Of a stretch of 64,000 nucleotides of DNA, positions 1 to 9,617 are shown in pieces (the stretch's first letter is position 1; each line of letters begins with the position of its first letter). Under the pieces are notes generated by a model. The model was not told the origin of the DNA. It saw nothing but the letters and a program-made list of their open reading frames with translations, and searched no databases. Source of the DNA: Nilaparvata lugens (taxonomy: Eukaryota; Arthropoda; Insecta; Hemiptera; Delphacidae); the NCBI RefSeq assembly GCF_014356525.2, contig NC_052515.1:21346365-21410364 (forward strand), written 5' to 3'. Position numbers and translations under genes: made by a program.

Positions 1-2961
1 ATGGGATGATACTGTATGAGAAGCAGTGAATAAACAATTCATAAACACAGTAAAATATATATACTGTATTTAATGGAGATACAGTAGTGACATTTGATTA
101 TCAACATATTACAACACGAAATGAAACAAACAAATCAACGCATTAGAAACTACAAAACAAAAGATTTCCTCAACTTCGCCGGTATGACACAGGGATCCAA
201 TGAAACAAACGATCAAACCAATGATACACGATCAACTAAACGAGAGAAGGCTTTACAGATCAGCTGACTACGAGAGTGGGAGAGCGAAGAGTAGGAGAAA
301 GAGAGAGAGAGAGATCCAAATTAAACATGAAGGTCATGGTCCAAGCGATGTCTATTTCAATAATGAAACAGTCAACTGACTGACTGACTCACTTGTTGGA
401 CATTCAGTTCAACAAACTAATAGAGGGAAGGGGACCATCTTGTGGGCACCCGCAATTTCTTCAATAAATTAGTGGCTCAACTCTTGTAGTTTTTGTTTGT
501 TTAGATGTTAGAGCAGATGGCATCCAGTTGCTAATTTGGAGCCCTAATCCTGGAAGGAGATGATTGTGGTGGGAAAATAAGTTGAAAAAAGTTTCCGGAA
601 AGGAGACACCCCTGCTGAGTTTGACAATTGGGATAAATTCGAATCTTGGATAAGAGCAAAGCTGGTGGATGGACTATGAGTAGTCAAGTTAAGTGAAGTA
701 ACTTATGATATTTGAAATCTCAGTAGGTGCAACCCATGTTATTGAAAAAAGATCCCTATATACAAAAAAATGTATATACGACTAAATTCATATCCAGTAA
801 CAACTCCTGAATTAACTTAATTTTTCTCTTTCAATTGAACTCAATTGAGTTATTTTTTATAATTGAATACATTTTGAAGATAATATCTGTGCCTGAATAT
901 TGGGGAATAAATTATTGTATTGAAATGTAATGTATTTTGCGAAAAAAAGGTCTTGTATCTAGTATTCACCATCAAGTTTAGATAAATATCTTGTAATATG
1001 ATCTGGTCCCTATTTGAAACTTAATAGTCCAGGTACAGAACTAGTTACATTTTTTAATTCTACATAAGTGGGGTTTACAGTAAGTGGGGTTAACTTCAGT
1101 GGAGAATCTACAGATACCTATTCTGATATCTGAAGTTTTCTCAATGAAAATGAATGTCTGGAAAACTACTCAATGTAAAATAGAGTTGACTGAAATTCTG
1201 TATAGTTAAGATGACAACCAATTTATGGGAAAGAGGGGGAGGAAGGAGAAGAAGAAGAAGAAGAAGAAGAAGAAGAAGAGAAGAAGAAGAAGAAGAAGAA
1301 GAAGAAGAAGAAGAAAAGAAGAAGAAGAAGAAGAAGAAGAAGAAAAGAAGAAGAAGAAGAAAAGAAGGAGGAGATGTAGAAGAGAGAAGAATAAGAAGAG
1401 AGTCTGAATAGCAAGAAGTGGTTAGCATTGACTAGTAGTAAATTGAATTCCAGCGTTGTAGTATAGGGCGAGAAGCAAACGAATTTTAACGACTGTTAGT
1501 TAAACTTCATTTTGAATAACTAAAGAATAATAATCTGCTAAATGCACTACCATAAGAGGACATCAAGGAAGCCTAGCTTCAATAATTTTCATGTCTTCAA
1601 CGCAAACACATCTTAATTGTATGTTTGGCCTGCGTTCGTATATTGGCGAATTGTTTCCTAATTAAGCAAGGACATACATGATTTATGACAGTACTTCAAG
1701 TATAGGACTTGTTTTAATACGAAGCAAAATATAGTGAGATGAAAGATCTTGAAGGAGTTCCAGCCAAATAGCTTCGGCAAGACATTATAATCTAATAATC
1801 AGACTAAATTAATTTTTTATTCAGAACAATGGAAAATACCTGTCACATCACTATTTTACTAAGCAGAGAAGTAATATAAAATACTTTCCCACGCTCATGA
1901 AAAACTTTATATTCTTGATTTATGTGAATTTACATAATTGTGTAATGGTAATGATAATCCATGATGATAGAACAGATGAAGATAATATCGAAGATCTAAC
2001 CTTACTTAGTCTATGATAATATCTATGATTGATCCGATTGATTGATGAATGTAGGTAGCACTTGGGAGAAGTTTAAATATGGCCTTAATACTTATGATTA
2101 ATTGTTCAGTTTGTACCTTTTAAAATTCAGTGAATAGTTATTGCTATGAATTTGAATCCTAATATCTTAAAATTAATATTTATTACGGTATTCTATCAAA
2201 CAAAGATACAGAATAATCCAGCAATAATATATTAATCTGTACAAATGAAGAGATTCAATCTAATCTAATATTTCTCTCAATCCTATTTTTGGACAATTTC
2301 TAACTAAATTTTGGAAAGGAACAGTTTTGGGCTTTAAGCCTGTTGTCCCTTTCCCAATCATTCATAGTTGAGAATATATATCTATCAATGTATAGAATAA
2401 ATCTCTCTCTTTCACAAGTCTATTTCTTCCTTTCACCCTACCTATTAATTTCTCTAGTTTATTTCTGATACTCTAAAGCTCTCTCTCATAATTTTTCTTC
2501 CACTTGTATACTTTTCAACCTCTTTATTCTACTCACTGTTTCACAAAACTCTTCTCCACTAGTCTCTATGTTTTCATTTATTTCTCCCCTCTATCTCCCA
2601 TTCATCACTCTCTCTTTCACCAGTCCCTATCATTTATTCTCTCTCTCTCACACTCACTACAGCACCCTCAATCTCTCCCCTAAAATGCCTCGGGGCACCC
2701 AAACCACCCCCGAAATTGTTGAGGGGACCCAGCCAATCCACGCTTCGCTGAACAGGGGATCCAATCCGATTCAGACATGTCCATCCCCGGCTAAAATCAC
2801 GTGATAACACAGAGGGGTGCACAGAAAAGATGGAAGCAGAATTGAATTGAATTTGCTGTAACATTGTTATGAGACTATATAGTCGGAGTACTTGTATACA
2901 GGAAGTTGAAACTATACAGTTGGTATACCAATGCAGTATGAATTGTTGAGGAGAAATAGGA
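1..2961. other. Left flank without a recognisable gene
   Basis: AT-rich host sequence flanking the Maverick insertion. I see no exon in it. It holds an (AAG)n tract near 1225-1380, a CT-rich stretch around 2400-2660, and a retroposon-like 3' tail ending in AATAAA near 2335-2402. The open frames here follow low-complexity sequence. If the host adaptor gene described at 29.8-63.7 kb continues to the left, this could be intronic, but nothing here proves that. Confidence 0.6.
1225..1380. repeat. (AAG)n polypurine microsatellite
   Basis: About 150 bp of almost pure AAG/GAA triplets with small interruptions. Frames on both strands read as poly-Arg/Lys/Glu or poly-Ser/Leu/Phe and are artefacts of the repeat. 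Confidence 0.95.
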
Positions 2962-2967
2962 TTTTGC
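2962..2967. repeat. Left target-site duplication of the Maverick
   Basis: The six bases TTTTGC directly precede the first base of the left TIR and recur directly after the last base of the right TIR at 23168-23173. A 6-bp duplication is the known hallmark of Maverick/Polinton integration. Confidence 0.93.
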
Positions 2968-3124
2968 AGTAGTCTAATATTGAGATCACTGCGAAGAATT
3001 TTTGCGCAATTACCGAGAAATAAGGAAAAATTTTTGCGCAAATCCCCTCTATCAAAATTCTCTACTGTCAAATTAAAGTGAATCCATATTTCTACATCTT
3101 TATACTGACAGATTAAAGTGAATC

Positions 3125-4723
3125 ATAGACAATTTGCTGCTGAGCAGGATAACGAGAGAGAAGGGAGACGAGATGATGTCCAGGTTGTAGAGAATCAGAG
3201 AGAAGAAGTGGTTGGTGATATACAAATGGAAGAGGTAAGAGCTGCAGTCAAGAGAATGAGGAAAGGCAAAGCTGCTGGATTTGATAACATAGTACCAGAG
3301 TATATTATATATGGCAAAGAAGTCGTAAACCAAGCTCTAAGAAAATTTCAGCTCATTTGGGAAAGTGGTAAAATACCTAAGGAGTGGGAAATCAACATAA
3401 TTATACCCATACATAAAAAAGGAAGCCAATATGATTGCGCCAACTACAGGCCAATATGTTTGAGCGGCACTGTGTATAAGTGTATACCCGAATTCTGGAA
3501 CGTAGACTAAGACTAATTCTAGAACATGAGATTGAAGAAGAGCAAGCTGCATTTAGGCCGAATCGGCAGACTCATGACCAGATTTTCTGCCTGAGAATGA
3601 TAATGGAAAAAAGCTTAGATAGAGGACGAGAACTCTACCTTGCTTTTCTGGATTTGAAAGCTGCGTTCGACTCGGTGCCCAGAAATGAGATATGGGAAGC
3701 TCTACACGCAAAACAGTCCCAAATAAATTAATCAAAGCAATAAAGAGTGTTTATAATGAGCCAAAGGAATGGTTAGACTGAATGGTGTAATGTCTGATCA
3801 ATTTGACATTATGAAAGGTATAAAACAGGGAGATAGTCTAAGCCCATTATTGTTTATAAACTGCATGGATGAGGTTCATAAAATATGTAAAAGACGGACC
3901 CAAAGAGCAACAGTTGGATATTGGAGACTGCGACCGGTCAGAGCTCAGGCCTTACTCTATGCTGATGATATAGTGCTCATAGAAGACACCATAGAGAAAC
4001 TCCAAAGCGCCATAATAGAATGGAAGGAGGAACTGGAGAGGAAGGCATGACTCTGAACGCGAATAAGAGCAAGGTAATGCATGTTGGAAGGAATGAAATG
4101 CAAGAGTTTGAGATCTGGTGCAATGAGGATGAGAAAATGAATCAAGTGGGTGAATATGAATACCTAGGAGTAATTATAGACAGGAATGGGCGTATAGACC
4201 AAGAGGTACTCAATCGGGTCAAAAAAGCAAACCAGGTGTACTACTCAATATGTAATTCCATTGTGGGCAAGAGAGAAGTAGGTAAACGCACAAATTGCAA
4301 ATTTTTAAAACTGTGTTTCTGCCCACAATGATGTATGGATCGGAAAGTTGGGTATCACTGGACAAGCATATGAGCAGGGTAACAGCGGCAGAGATGAGGT
4401 ACCTGAGGAGAATTGTAGGCAAGAGTAGGAGGGACCGAGTACGGAATGAGACAGTCAGAGGGGAGCTGGGAGTGAAGCCTGCAAGAGATAAAATAGAGGA
4501 AAAACAGCTCAGATGGCTAGGGCACGCAGGAAGAGCAGGGGAGGAAAGCCAAATTAAGAAATTTTTCGAGGCCAAACCTGAAGGGAGAAGGCCCAGAGGC
4601 AGACCTAGAGTGGGCTATAGGGAATATATGGAGAGACTGGGTATGGCAAGGGGAAAGCGATGGCAGGAAATGAGGAATATGTGGGAGGACCGAGTGGTGT
4701 GGAGGAGATGGACCGAGGCTTAA
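3125..4723 (+). pseudogene. LINE reverse transcriptase remnant (RTE-like or related clade)
   Basis: The coding region is split over several frames (about 3118-3510, 3480-3731, 3769-4050, 4020-4331 and 4295-4723), so it is frameshifted at least four times. Recognisable RT blocks in order are GKAAGFDNI, IIIPIHKKGS with NYRPI, FLDLKAAFDSV (motif A), GIKQGDSLSPLLF (motif B) and LLYADDIVLI (the catalytic YADD of motif C). They are followed by a C-terminal region with YGSESW, LRRI and GRRPRGRPR, usual at the end of this type of LINE. The clade assignment is from memory of these patterns. It is not functional as read. Confidence 0.88.
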
Positions 4724-4767
4724 AAACCACCCGACGCTGAAAGGCAGAAGGGTTAGGAAAAGAAGAA
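3125..4767 (+). mobile_element. 5'-truncated non-LTR retrotransposon nested in the Maverick TIR
   Basis: Reverse-transcriptase sequence is flanked by the direct repeat GATTAAAGTGAATC (3111-3124 and 4768-4781). This fits a 14-bp target duplication, although the TIR itself contains tandem copies of similar words, so the true length is uncertain. No endonuclease domain is present, so the copy is 5' truncated. The 3' end is a short GAA-rich tail. Because it interrupts the TIR, it inserted after the Maverick or replaced part of a Maverick already in place. Confidence 0.88.
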
Positions 4768-5192
4768 GATTAAAGTGAATCCATATTTCTACATCTAATG
4801 CTATACTGTCAAATTAAAGTGAATGCTAGATGAGGGAAAAAATAATGTCCCTTTGAGGGAAAAATTCTCTACTGTCAAATTAAAGTGAATCTGTTACATC
4901 TTTATACTGAGTGAATCTGTTACATCTTTATACTGTAAAATTATAAAGTGATTGCAAATTAATACAATTGGTTTGCTTTCCACCCGACAGTTAAGAAAAA
5001 TTTCACAAATTTATATTGAAATTTTCTATGTGCTGTACAAACCGCAGGCGTTATTTTTTAAGTGTTTCTCCGAGAATATCTATAGTAAATTTAGTATGAA
5101 CAAGCATTCCAAAAATGGCTATAGATATCCTCAGACCTATATCACTTGGGGTATCAGCTCTATTGATGTCTTAACAGAGAGAGGTCAATGAT

Positions 5193-5669
5193 CTAAGTTG
5201 ATCTTTTACATTTTTTATCTGGAATGTCATACAAGCATTTCCAAAGTTCATCGGTATTTGTAACAATAGTTGAGAAATCATTTGCACTACAATAATGTAG
5301 ATGTCCAGTATCTAGTATGTCCAATAATTCGAAAATCTCAGATAAAATTGGAAAGTGTACATTTTCTGTTTTTGTTAACGCTTGATCAACATCATCGCCT
5401 TGGAATCCTGTTGAAAATTTAATATTTTTTGCAATAGAATCAAATTCATTGAATGAAATTGACATCAAGAGACGAGATAATTTTTTGAATTTAGCAAAGC
5501 TAAAACACTGCATGACCTCGATTATGTTATGAACAATAAAATTGATAAGGAAGGAATGTGCACTTAGCTGTAACAGAGTTGGCTCTGAGGGGGCGTATCT
5601 CTTGATAAGGTAGGAATGTGCACTTAGCTGTAACAGTTGTGTCTGAGGGGGCGTATCTCGCGTCCTCAC
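5193..5669 (-). CDS. Maverick-encoded hypothetical protein, leftmost ORF
   Basis: I do not recognise this gene. The open frame has about 158 codons, but its first codon is GTG and no ATG precedes the conserved-looking part, so the true start is unclear and it may be the 3' piece of a longer broken gene with 5729-6004. The first 45 residues are largely a translation of a 60-bp tandem duplication (LLQLSAHS occurs twice). The rest is helix-rich (for example LSRLLMSISFNEF and SEIFELLDILDTGHL), loosely reminiscent of a death-effector-type helical bundle. That resemblance is a visual impression only. It sits between the left TIR and the BIR-like gene. Confidence 0.4.
   Translation of the reverse strand: MRTRDTPPQTQLLQLSAHSYLIKRYAPSEPTLLQLSAHSFLINFIVHNIIEVMQCFSFAKFKKLSRLLMSISFNEFDSIAKNIKFSTGFQGDDVDQALTKTENVHFPILSEIFELLDILDTGHLHYCSANDFSTIVTNTDELWKCLYDIPDKKCKRST
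5542..5659. repeat. 60-bp tandem duplication inside the leftmost Maverick ORF
   Basis: Two adjacent copies start TTGATAAGG (5542 and 5602). Each contains GAATGTGCACTTAGCTGTAAC and ends GGGGGCGTATCTC. A few substitutions and a small indel separate them, so the duplication is fairly recent relative to the element. Confidence 0.9.
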
Positions 5670-5728
5670 TCAATCAAGTCTACACTGATACTAAACCAAA
5701 ATGTTCGAGGAAATATCTATATATTTGT

Positions 5729-6004
5729 TTACAACATTTCACTACAACAATACATCATAACTTCATCTTCAATTTTAATCAATTTATCTACAGACAAATT
5801 GTATGGACGGTAATAACACAAATAGTCTCTTATATCGTTCAAATTAACTGTGCTTAGAAAAATAGCCTTTAATTGTTTCGCCAAACTATAATTTTCACTA
5901 GATGATTTCTGAATTGCAATTTCGCATTCGTCATACCAGTCTATGCAGTTTTTTAACCTCACTTCCAACTGGTGGTCAGCAGCTAACCACTTTGCCGGAT
6001 CCAT
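5729..6004 (-). CDS. Maverick-encoded small hypothetical protein
   Basis: The frame has 91 codons from an ATG at 6004. No family is recognised. The sequence is mixed charge and probably helical (DPAKWLAADHQLEVRLKNC near the start, SVDKLIKIEDEVMMYC near the end), with no signal peptide or membrane segment. It begins 24 bp downstream of the stop of the BIR-like gene and is followed by the leftmost ORF after about 60 bp. It could be an independent accessory gene or a fragment of its neighbours. Confidence 0.4.
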   Translation of the reverse strand: MDPAKWLAADHQLEVRLKNCIDWYDECEIAIQKSSSENYSLAKQLKAIFLSTVNLNDIRDYLCYYRPYNLSVDKLIKIEDEVMMYCCSEML

Positions 6005-6027
6005 CGTTGTCGAGCGAATGGAGAAAA

Positions 6028-7011
6028 CTATGTGTAGGCTGGCACTATTATAGAATAATTAAACGGTCTTTCTTCATTAATAATTGTAGACAGACAACAC
6101 GTGCGAGCTTTATGCAATCTCAGTGCATGCAAGCAATAAACACACTGTAATTCCTTTCCGTTGTAGAAGAATCCATATCGTGCAAAGTTTCTTTTCTGAG
6201 CATTTGTATACATAGGCGCCAATTTCATACTTTTCATACGAGTATTCTCGCACAAGAAATTATTTGTTTGATACATATTTTTAAACAGCAAAGAATTATA
6301 ATGTTGTGCACTGTACAAAGCACACCTTCCATCGGGTCTATACTTATGTATCTTACACGCATCATAACACCACGAAGTGGTGAAAAAGCTGAAATCGGGC
6401 TTGAGAAAGTCCTCCGGTATGCATTGTACGTTAGAATGCAATCTTCTCAAAAACTTTGCTTTTTCAGTTTCTTTTGTAAAAATTTTTTCATAACCTGCGA
6501 GGTATTCACGGATAATTGTCTCATTCCATTCCAAATCTCCATCGCTCCATTTTATTTTATGATAGTTACGTTCCAGCCATGTTACGTCGTTAAACAATTT
6601 TGTAGTCAATTCCATCTTTGGAAATGGTGATTTGAAATGAAATACAACATAATTATTGCTCTCATCGACAATAGCAAGTTCCTTTACAATAATTTGATTA
6701 CAAGTTTGCTTAAACCAGTGAAGATCAACCGTAGCAATTTTCGTAGGTGTCTGCTTTTGCACTCCTTTCTGTTCCTCTTCTCGTTTCTGTTCCTCCACCT
6801 CTGGCGCCCCCTCCTCCTCCTCCTCCTCTCCCGACTTCTGGATTGGTGTACTGCTTCTCCTTGGTTCATAATAGAAATTTGTTGATTCAATATCGTAAAG
6901 TAGCGACGACTGAGTTTGAGCTTTGTCCAAAATATCAGAATCAAGATCACAAAGTACAGTCCGAGTTTGAGGTTCGTCCACCAAAATATCAGAACACAAA
7001 GAATAGGACAT
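6028..7011 (-). CDS. Maverick BIR-like (IAP-related) accessory protein
   Basis: The protein has 327 residues from the ATG at 7011. Residues 1-100 are acidic and low in complexity (a run of EEEEEEG, then EEEQKG). A middle part of unknown fold follows, with WLERNYHKIKW and ETEKAKFLRRLHSN. The last 70 residues look like the first half of a baculoviral IAP repeat: ENTRMKSM, NFARYGFFYNGKELQCVYC. This includes the GF(F/Y) turn and the first CxxC zinc pair. The H and last C ligands expected of a BIR are not visible before the stop, so the domain is truncated or degraded. It lies 83 bp downstream of the capsid gene on the same strand. A role in blocking host apoptosis is inferred from BIR families and from the second BIR gene at 13.4-14.0 kb. 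Confidence 0.65.
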   Translation of the reverse strand: MSYSLCSDILVDEPQTRTVLCDLDSDILDKAQTQSSLLYDIESTNFYYEPRRSSTPIQKSGEEEEEEGAPEVEEQKREEEQKGVQKQTPTKIATVDLHWFKQTCNQIIVKELAIVDESNNYVVFHFKSPFPKMELTTKLFNDVTWLERNYHKIKWSDGDLEWNETIIREYLAGYEKIFTKETEKAKFLRRLHSNVQCIPEDFLKPDFSFFTTSWCYDACKIHKYRPDGRCALYSAQHYNSLLFKNMYQTNNFLCENTRMKSMKLAPMYTNAQKRNFARYGFFYNGKELQCVYCLHALRLHKARTCCLSTIINEERPFNYSIIVPAYT

Positions 7012-7094
7012 GATTCCTGTTCAAAGGTAAAACTGATACATTTGGCGCAGTACACACCTTATATAACCTGCAGTGATGCACTCTATCAGGAAAA

Positions 7095-8359
7095 TTACTG
7101 AACTTCTTTCACCATGCTCGTGAGAGGCGTGTACTCCATCACACGATCGCTAATTAAAACGCAATACGCGGAAGTATTTGCAGGTACTGCACTATTAAAT
7201 TCCATTTCAATACGAACATCTGTCGATGATTTCAAATGACTTGGTTGGTGTGAACAATCTACAACAATCAGCGGTGTTGATTCACAAAACGTTTTAAAAT
7301 CGATTTCTGTTCCGAGTTCGCTATTGATTGAATGATTATAATACGAGGGTGCGAAATCCAGGAACATCCGGTATAAAACTTCCTTCTTACCTAGCAGATT
7401 TTCGTATGGATAATACTCACTATTCAAATATACTTTAACATTGTAAATATTACAGCTGTCAAAATTAGATATTGATTTTTTAATTTTATTCTTTCGATCA
7501 GTTTGAAATGCAATTATAATATATTTTGGAGTATCAAAATTCGATGTCGTGCGTACTGACCAAGAATGAACAAGTGAATTTTGCAAATTTGGTAATTCAC
7601 AAATTTCCCAATGGCGGAAACTTAATTTCAGTGGAGTGTCGGCATCGAGCAGTCTCAAAAATTTCAATCGCACATGATCTTCTAAAGTAATGTAGGGCAT
7701 CCGCCATTGGAGCTTAGTAATTTTTACACTAACCTCTGTACCGGTTGCAGACTCGACGCAATTGAGGTCTGAGGGCGACCTCAATAATACAAGCTCTTGT
7801 TTCAAGTTTAAAATTATTCTTTGAAAATCTTCAAAAAATGGAAGGATTAATTTCAACGGCACACAGAAAGTGAATTTATTATCTGTTAGCTCATATCCTG
7901 CTCTGTCAAAACCAGCTAAATGATATGTGTTTTTATCAGATGCGTTCTTCACAAGAATAGCTTTAATTGTAGAAGTTAAACCAATTAATCTTGATTTGGA
8001 AATTTGTTGACCTGCTAATTCGTATCGTATTTCATCAAAAAGGTTGCCCACTATGTTACTGCTTAATTTATAGTCTGCCGCAACGGGTGCACCAGCCGCT
8101 TCAGTTGTTCCCCTGCTACTGTAATCGCAGGGGTTGCCGGCTTTGTACAGCTCACCGTTCCCTCAATTAATATAAAAGATTTGCAAGGTAGAGTATAAAC
8201 ATCCAGTGAATTTATTCCAATTCGAGCTTCATCAGAGTTCTTTATCTCTTGACCCGAATAAACTGTATGTGTATGAAACTGGAATTTGGTTATGTCATTA
8301 TAAAACTGAAGCTCTGTCTGTACGTCCAGAATATCACTAATTGCGGCCCCTCCTGACAT
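7095..8359 (-). pseudogene. MCP: Major capsid protein (double jelly-roll, hexon-like), one frameshift
   Basis: This is the main shell protein of Maverick/adintovirus virions. The N-terminal frame starts at the ATG at 8359 (MSGGAAISDIL) and shows the family words TELQFYNDITKFQ and DVYTLPCKSFILIEG. It runs out at 8063. The rest is in another frame from about 8150 to the stop at 7095, with FDEIRYELAG, CVPLKLILPFFEDF, HSWSVRT, KVYLNSEYYPYENL and LIVVDCSHQ. The frame change lies in roughly 8065-8150, where both frames are open. Together the parts span about 420 codons, slightly below the usual 450-500 of Maverick capsid proteins. The order next to penton and protease is typical. Apart from that single lesion the gene is well preserved. 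Confidence 0.92.
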
Positions 8360-8531
8360 GTCGCCAATCAACTATAAAACCTAATCTTTCCAAAGTTCTC
8401 GCACTTTTAGCTGATAACGCCCTATTATTATGTTTACTAGATGTTGACGCTATCGCGACCTTTTCTCTACTAAGGTCCTGATTATGCGTACACGTACTAC
8501 GTGTACGCGGGTTGAAAATAAGATATCCCAT
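8337..8531 (-). CDS. Small ORF upstream of the major capsid gene
   Basis: The frame has 64 codons from an ATG at 8531 that overlaps the penton stop codon (TAATG arrangement) and runs 23 bp past the capsid start. The protein is basic with no recognised domain. The stretch ALSAKSARTLERLGF looks structured and resembles short C-terminal tails I associate with Maverick virion proteins. It could be a minor capsid or cement peptide, but no function is assigned. A near-perfect palindrome lies inside its first codons. Confidence 0.5.
   Translation of the reverse strand: MGYLIFNPRTRSTCTHNQDLSREKVAIASTSSKHNNRALSAKSARTLERLGFIVDWRHVRRGRN
8486..8508. promoter_or_regulatory. 23-bp palindrome upstream of the capsid gene
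   Basis: Perfect inverted repeat with arms GCGTACACGTA (8486-8496) and its complement (8498-8508) around one central base. It lies about 130 bp upstream of the capsid ATG within the small ORF. It could be a protein-binding site or hairpin; a coding coincidence is also possible. Confidence 0.5.
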
Positions 8532-9223
8532 TACTTTTGTTTTTCACGTATGTGCAGTCTAATTGTAATTGTATCTCCGCGGAAATCAATAAACGATCCG
8601 TTCTGGTCTGTTACCTTTACATTAATAGTTTGAATTCGACGTGTATTCAAAGGTACATAAATAATTGGAGAGGGTACTTCATTTATTAAATAACCGCTAG
8701 GAACCTTTGGCAAAAATTCGTAGATTATATGTTTTTCTTTTCCATTAGAATAACTGCCACATGCTAAATTACATTCAACAAGAATACCATCAATGCTCGA
8801 TATGTTAACCAGATGTTTGGAATAATACCATTTATTTGCTTGTAAAACTACATTATCAAAACCTAGTATCTTAGCAATCGAATCAGAGCGTGTTAAATCA
8901 ATAGGCTTATCAGAATAAATTTCAATCTTCATAGTATTTGCATTTGCACGTATAATAAGTCTATTCTTCTTCTCATCATAGTTCAATTTATGCTTTATAG
9001 ACTTTATAATATCCTCAAGCTCATATGCACCGGTATCCAACAAGATTAACTTATCACCATATTTGAAGCTAGAATTTGTTCCTTTGTTTACATTTGCTAT
9101 ACTATTGTAACTACAAAAATTAATCAGACCAATTTCCCATTCACTATTTTTGTCCAATTCTATAATTTCTTGTAAATGTTCGTAAAGGTTACTTGACTTT
9201 GATCTTAACGTTATAACGACCAT
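8531..9223 (-). CDS. Penton-like minor capsid protein (single jelly-roll)
   Basis: The intact protein has 230 residues from the ATG at 9223. The open frame extends 27 bp further to a GTG, but the ATG is the sensible start. The N-terminus has the family pattern of Maverick minor capsid proteins: a beta-rich opening (MVVITLRSKSS), then EWEIGLINFCSYNSIANV. Later come SIAKILGF, FLPKVPSGYLINEVPSPIIYVPL and a C-terminal beta segment SFIDFRGDTITIRLHIREK. In the virion this protein is expected at the five-fold vertices. Its stop overlaps the ATG of the small ORF, and the protease stop lies 32 bp upstream. No frame lesion is visible. Confidence 0.85.
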   Translation of the reverse strand: MVVITLRSKSSNLYEHLQEIIELDKNSEWEIGLINFCSYNSIANVNKGTNSSFKYGDKLILLDTGAYELEDIIKSIKHKLNYDEKKNRLIIRANANTMKIEIYSDKPIDLTRSDSIAKILGFDNVVLQANKWYYSKHLVNISSIDGILVECNLACGSYSNGKEKHIIYEFLPKVPSGYLINEVPSPIIYVPLNTRRIQTINVKVTDQNGSFIDFRGDTITIRLHIREKQK

Positions 9224-9254
9224 CTTGAAATGTGTGTTCAACACAAACACTTAA

Positions 9255-9617
9255 TTACAACTGATTTGCAAGAAACAATAACGTGAGATGACCACAAATA
9301 TCACTATCTAATGGTTGCAGGTGATCCAAATTATAAAATATATTTACTCCATTTTCTTTTTTCCAATATTTGTCCAATTCGTATGGAGGTTGTAAATTTC
9401 CAATTGGATCAAAATACCATACATTACTTCCTACCTTCTTATATGCAATCCAGTGTGTCCCCGGTTGGCTGTGCTTGTCCAAATTCACGATCGCATTTTC
9501 GTTTTTTAGAATTTTTTTGGGTAATGCATCTAGCATATATATTCCTCTTAAACGAATTTGTAATAAGCTAGCCCAATCCATTAAATCATAGTTACTCAAT
9601 TCTCCTTCAATATTCAT
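9255..9617 (-). CDS. PRO: Adenain-type cysteine maturation protease
   Basis: The intact protein has 120 residues. I place the start at the ATG at 9617, which overlaps the last 11 bp of the core gene; an upstream GTG frame exists but lies in coding sequence of the neighbour. Catalytic landmarks of the adenovirus-protease (C5-type) family are present in order: the histidine in GTHWIAYKK, the acidic residue in VWYFDPIG, the oxyanion glutamine in DHLQPLDSD, and the nucleophile cysteine in SDICGHLTLLFL. The family cleaves virion precursor proteins during maturation. The basic core protein just upstream carries sequences matching its known cleavage consensus. Confidence 0.93.
   Translation of the reverse strand: MNIEGELSNYDLMDWASLLQIRLRGIYMLDALPKKILKNENAIVNLDKHSQPGTHWIAYKKVGSNVWYFDPIGNLQPPYELDKYWKKENGVNIFYNLDHLQPLDSDICGHLTLLFLANQL

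Larger units (their letters stand above)
2968..5150. repeat. Left terminal inverted repeat of the Maverick (with nested LINE)
   Basis: The outer edge (2968-3050) matches the reverse complement of 23085-23167 almost base for base, including two copies of TTTTTGCGCAA. The inner edge (about 4970-5150) matches the reverse complement of 22488-22680, through the words GGTTTGCTTTCCACCCGACAG and CAGACCTATATCACTTGG (each read in pieces). Between them are several copies of a roughly 40-bp tandem unit built on ATTAAAGTGAATC (from 3063, 3103, 4768, 4804, 4870 and 4908). A LINE of 1,643 bp interrupts it, so the native TIR is about 540 bp. Confidence 0.9.

Noticed and set aside
1141..1428. Overlapping frames encoding poly-Ser/Leu/Phe or poly-Arg/Glu/Lys
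   Set aside because: They only translate the (AAG)n tract and have no domain or codon structure.
2634..3071. Minus-strand frame across the left Maverick boundary
   Set aside because: It crosses the target duplication and TIR and has no domain.
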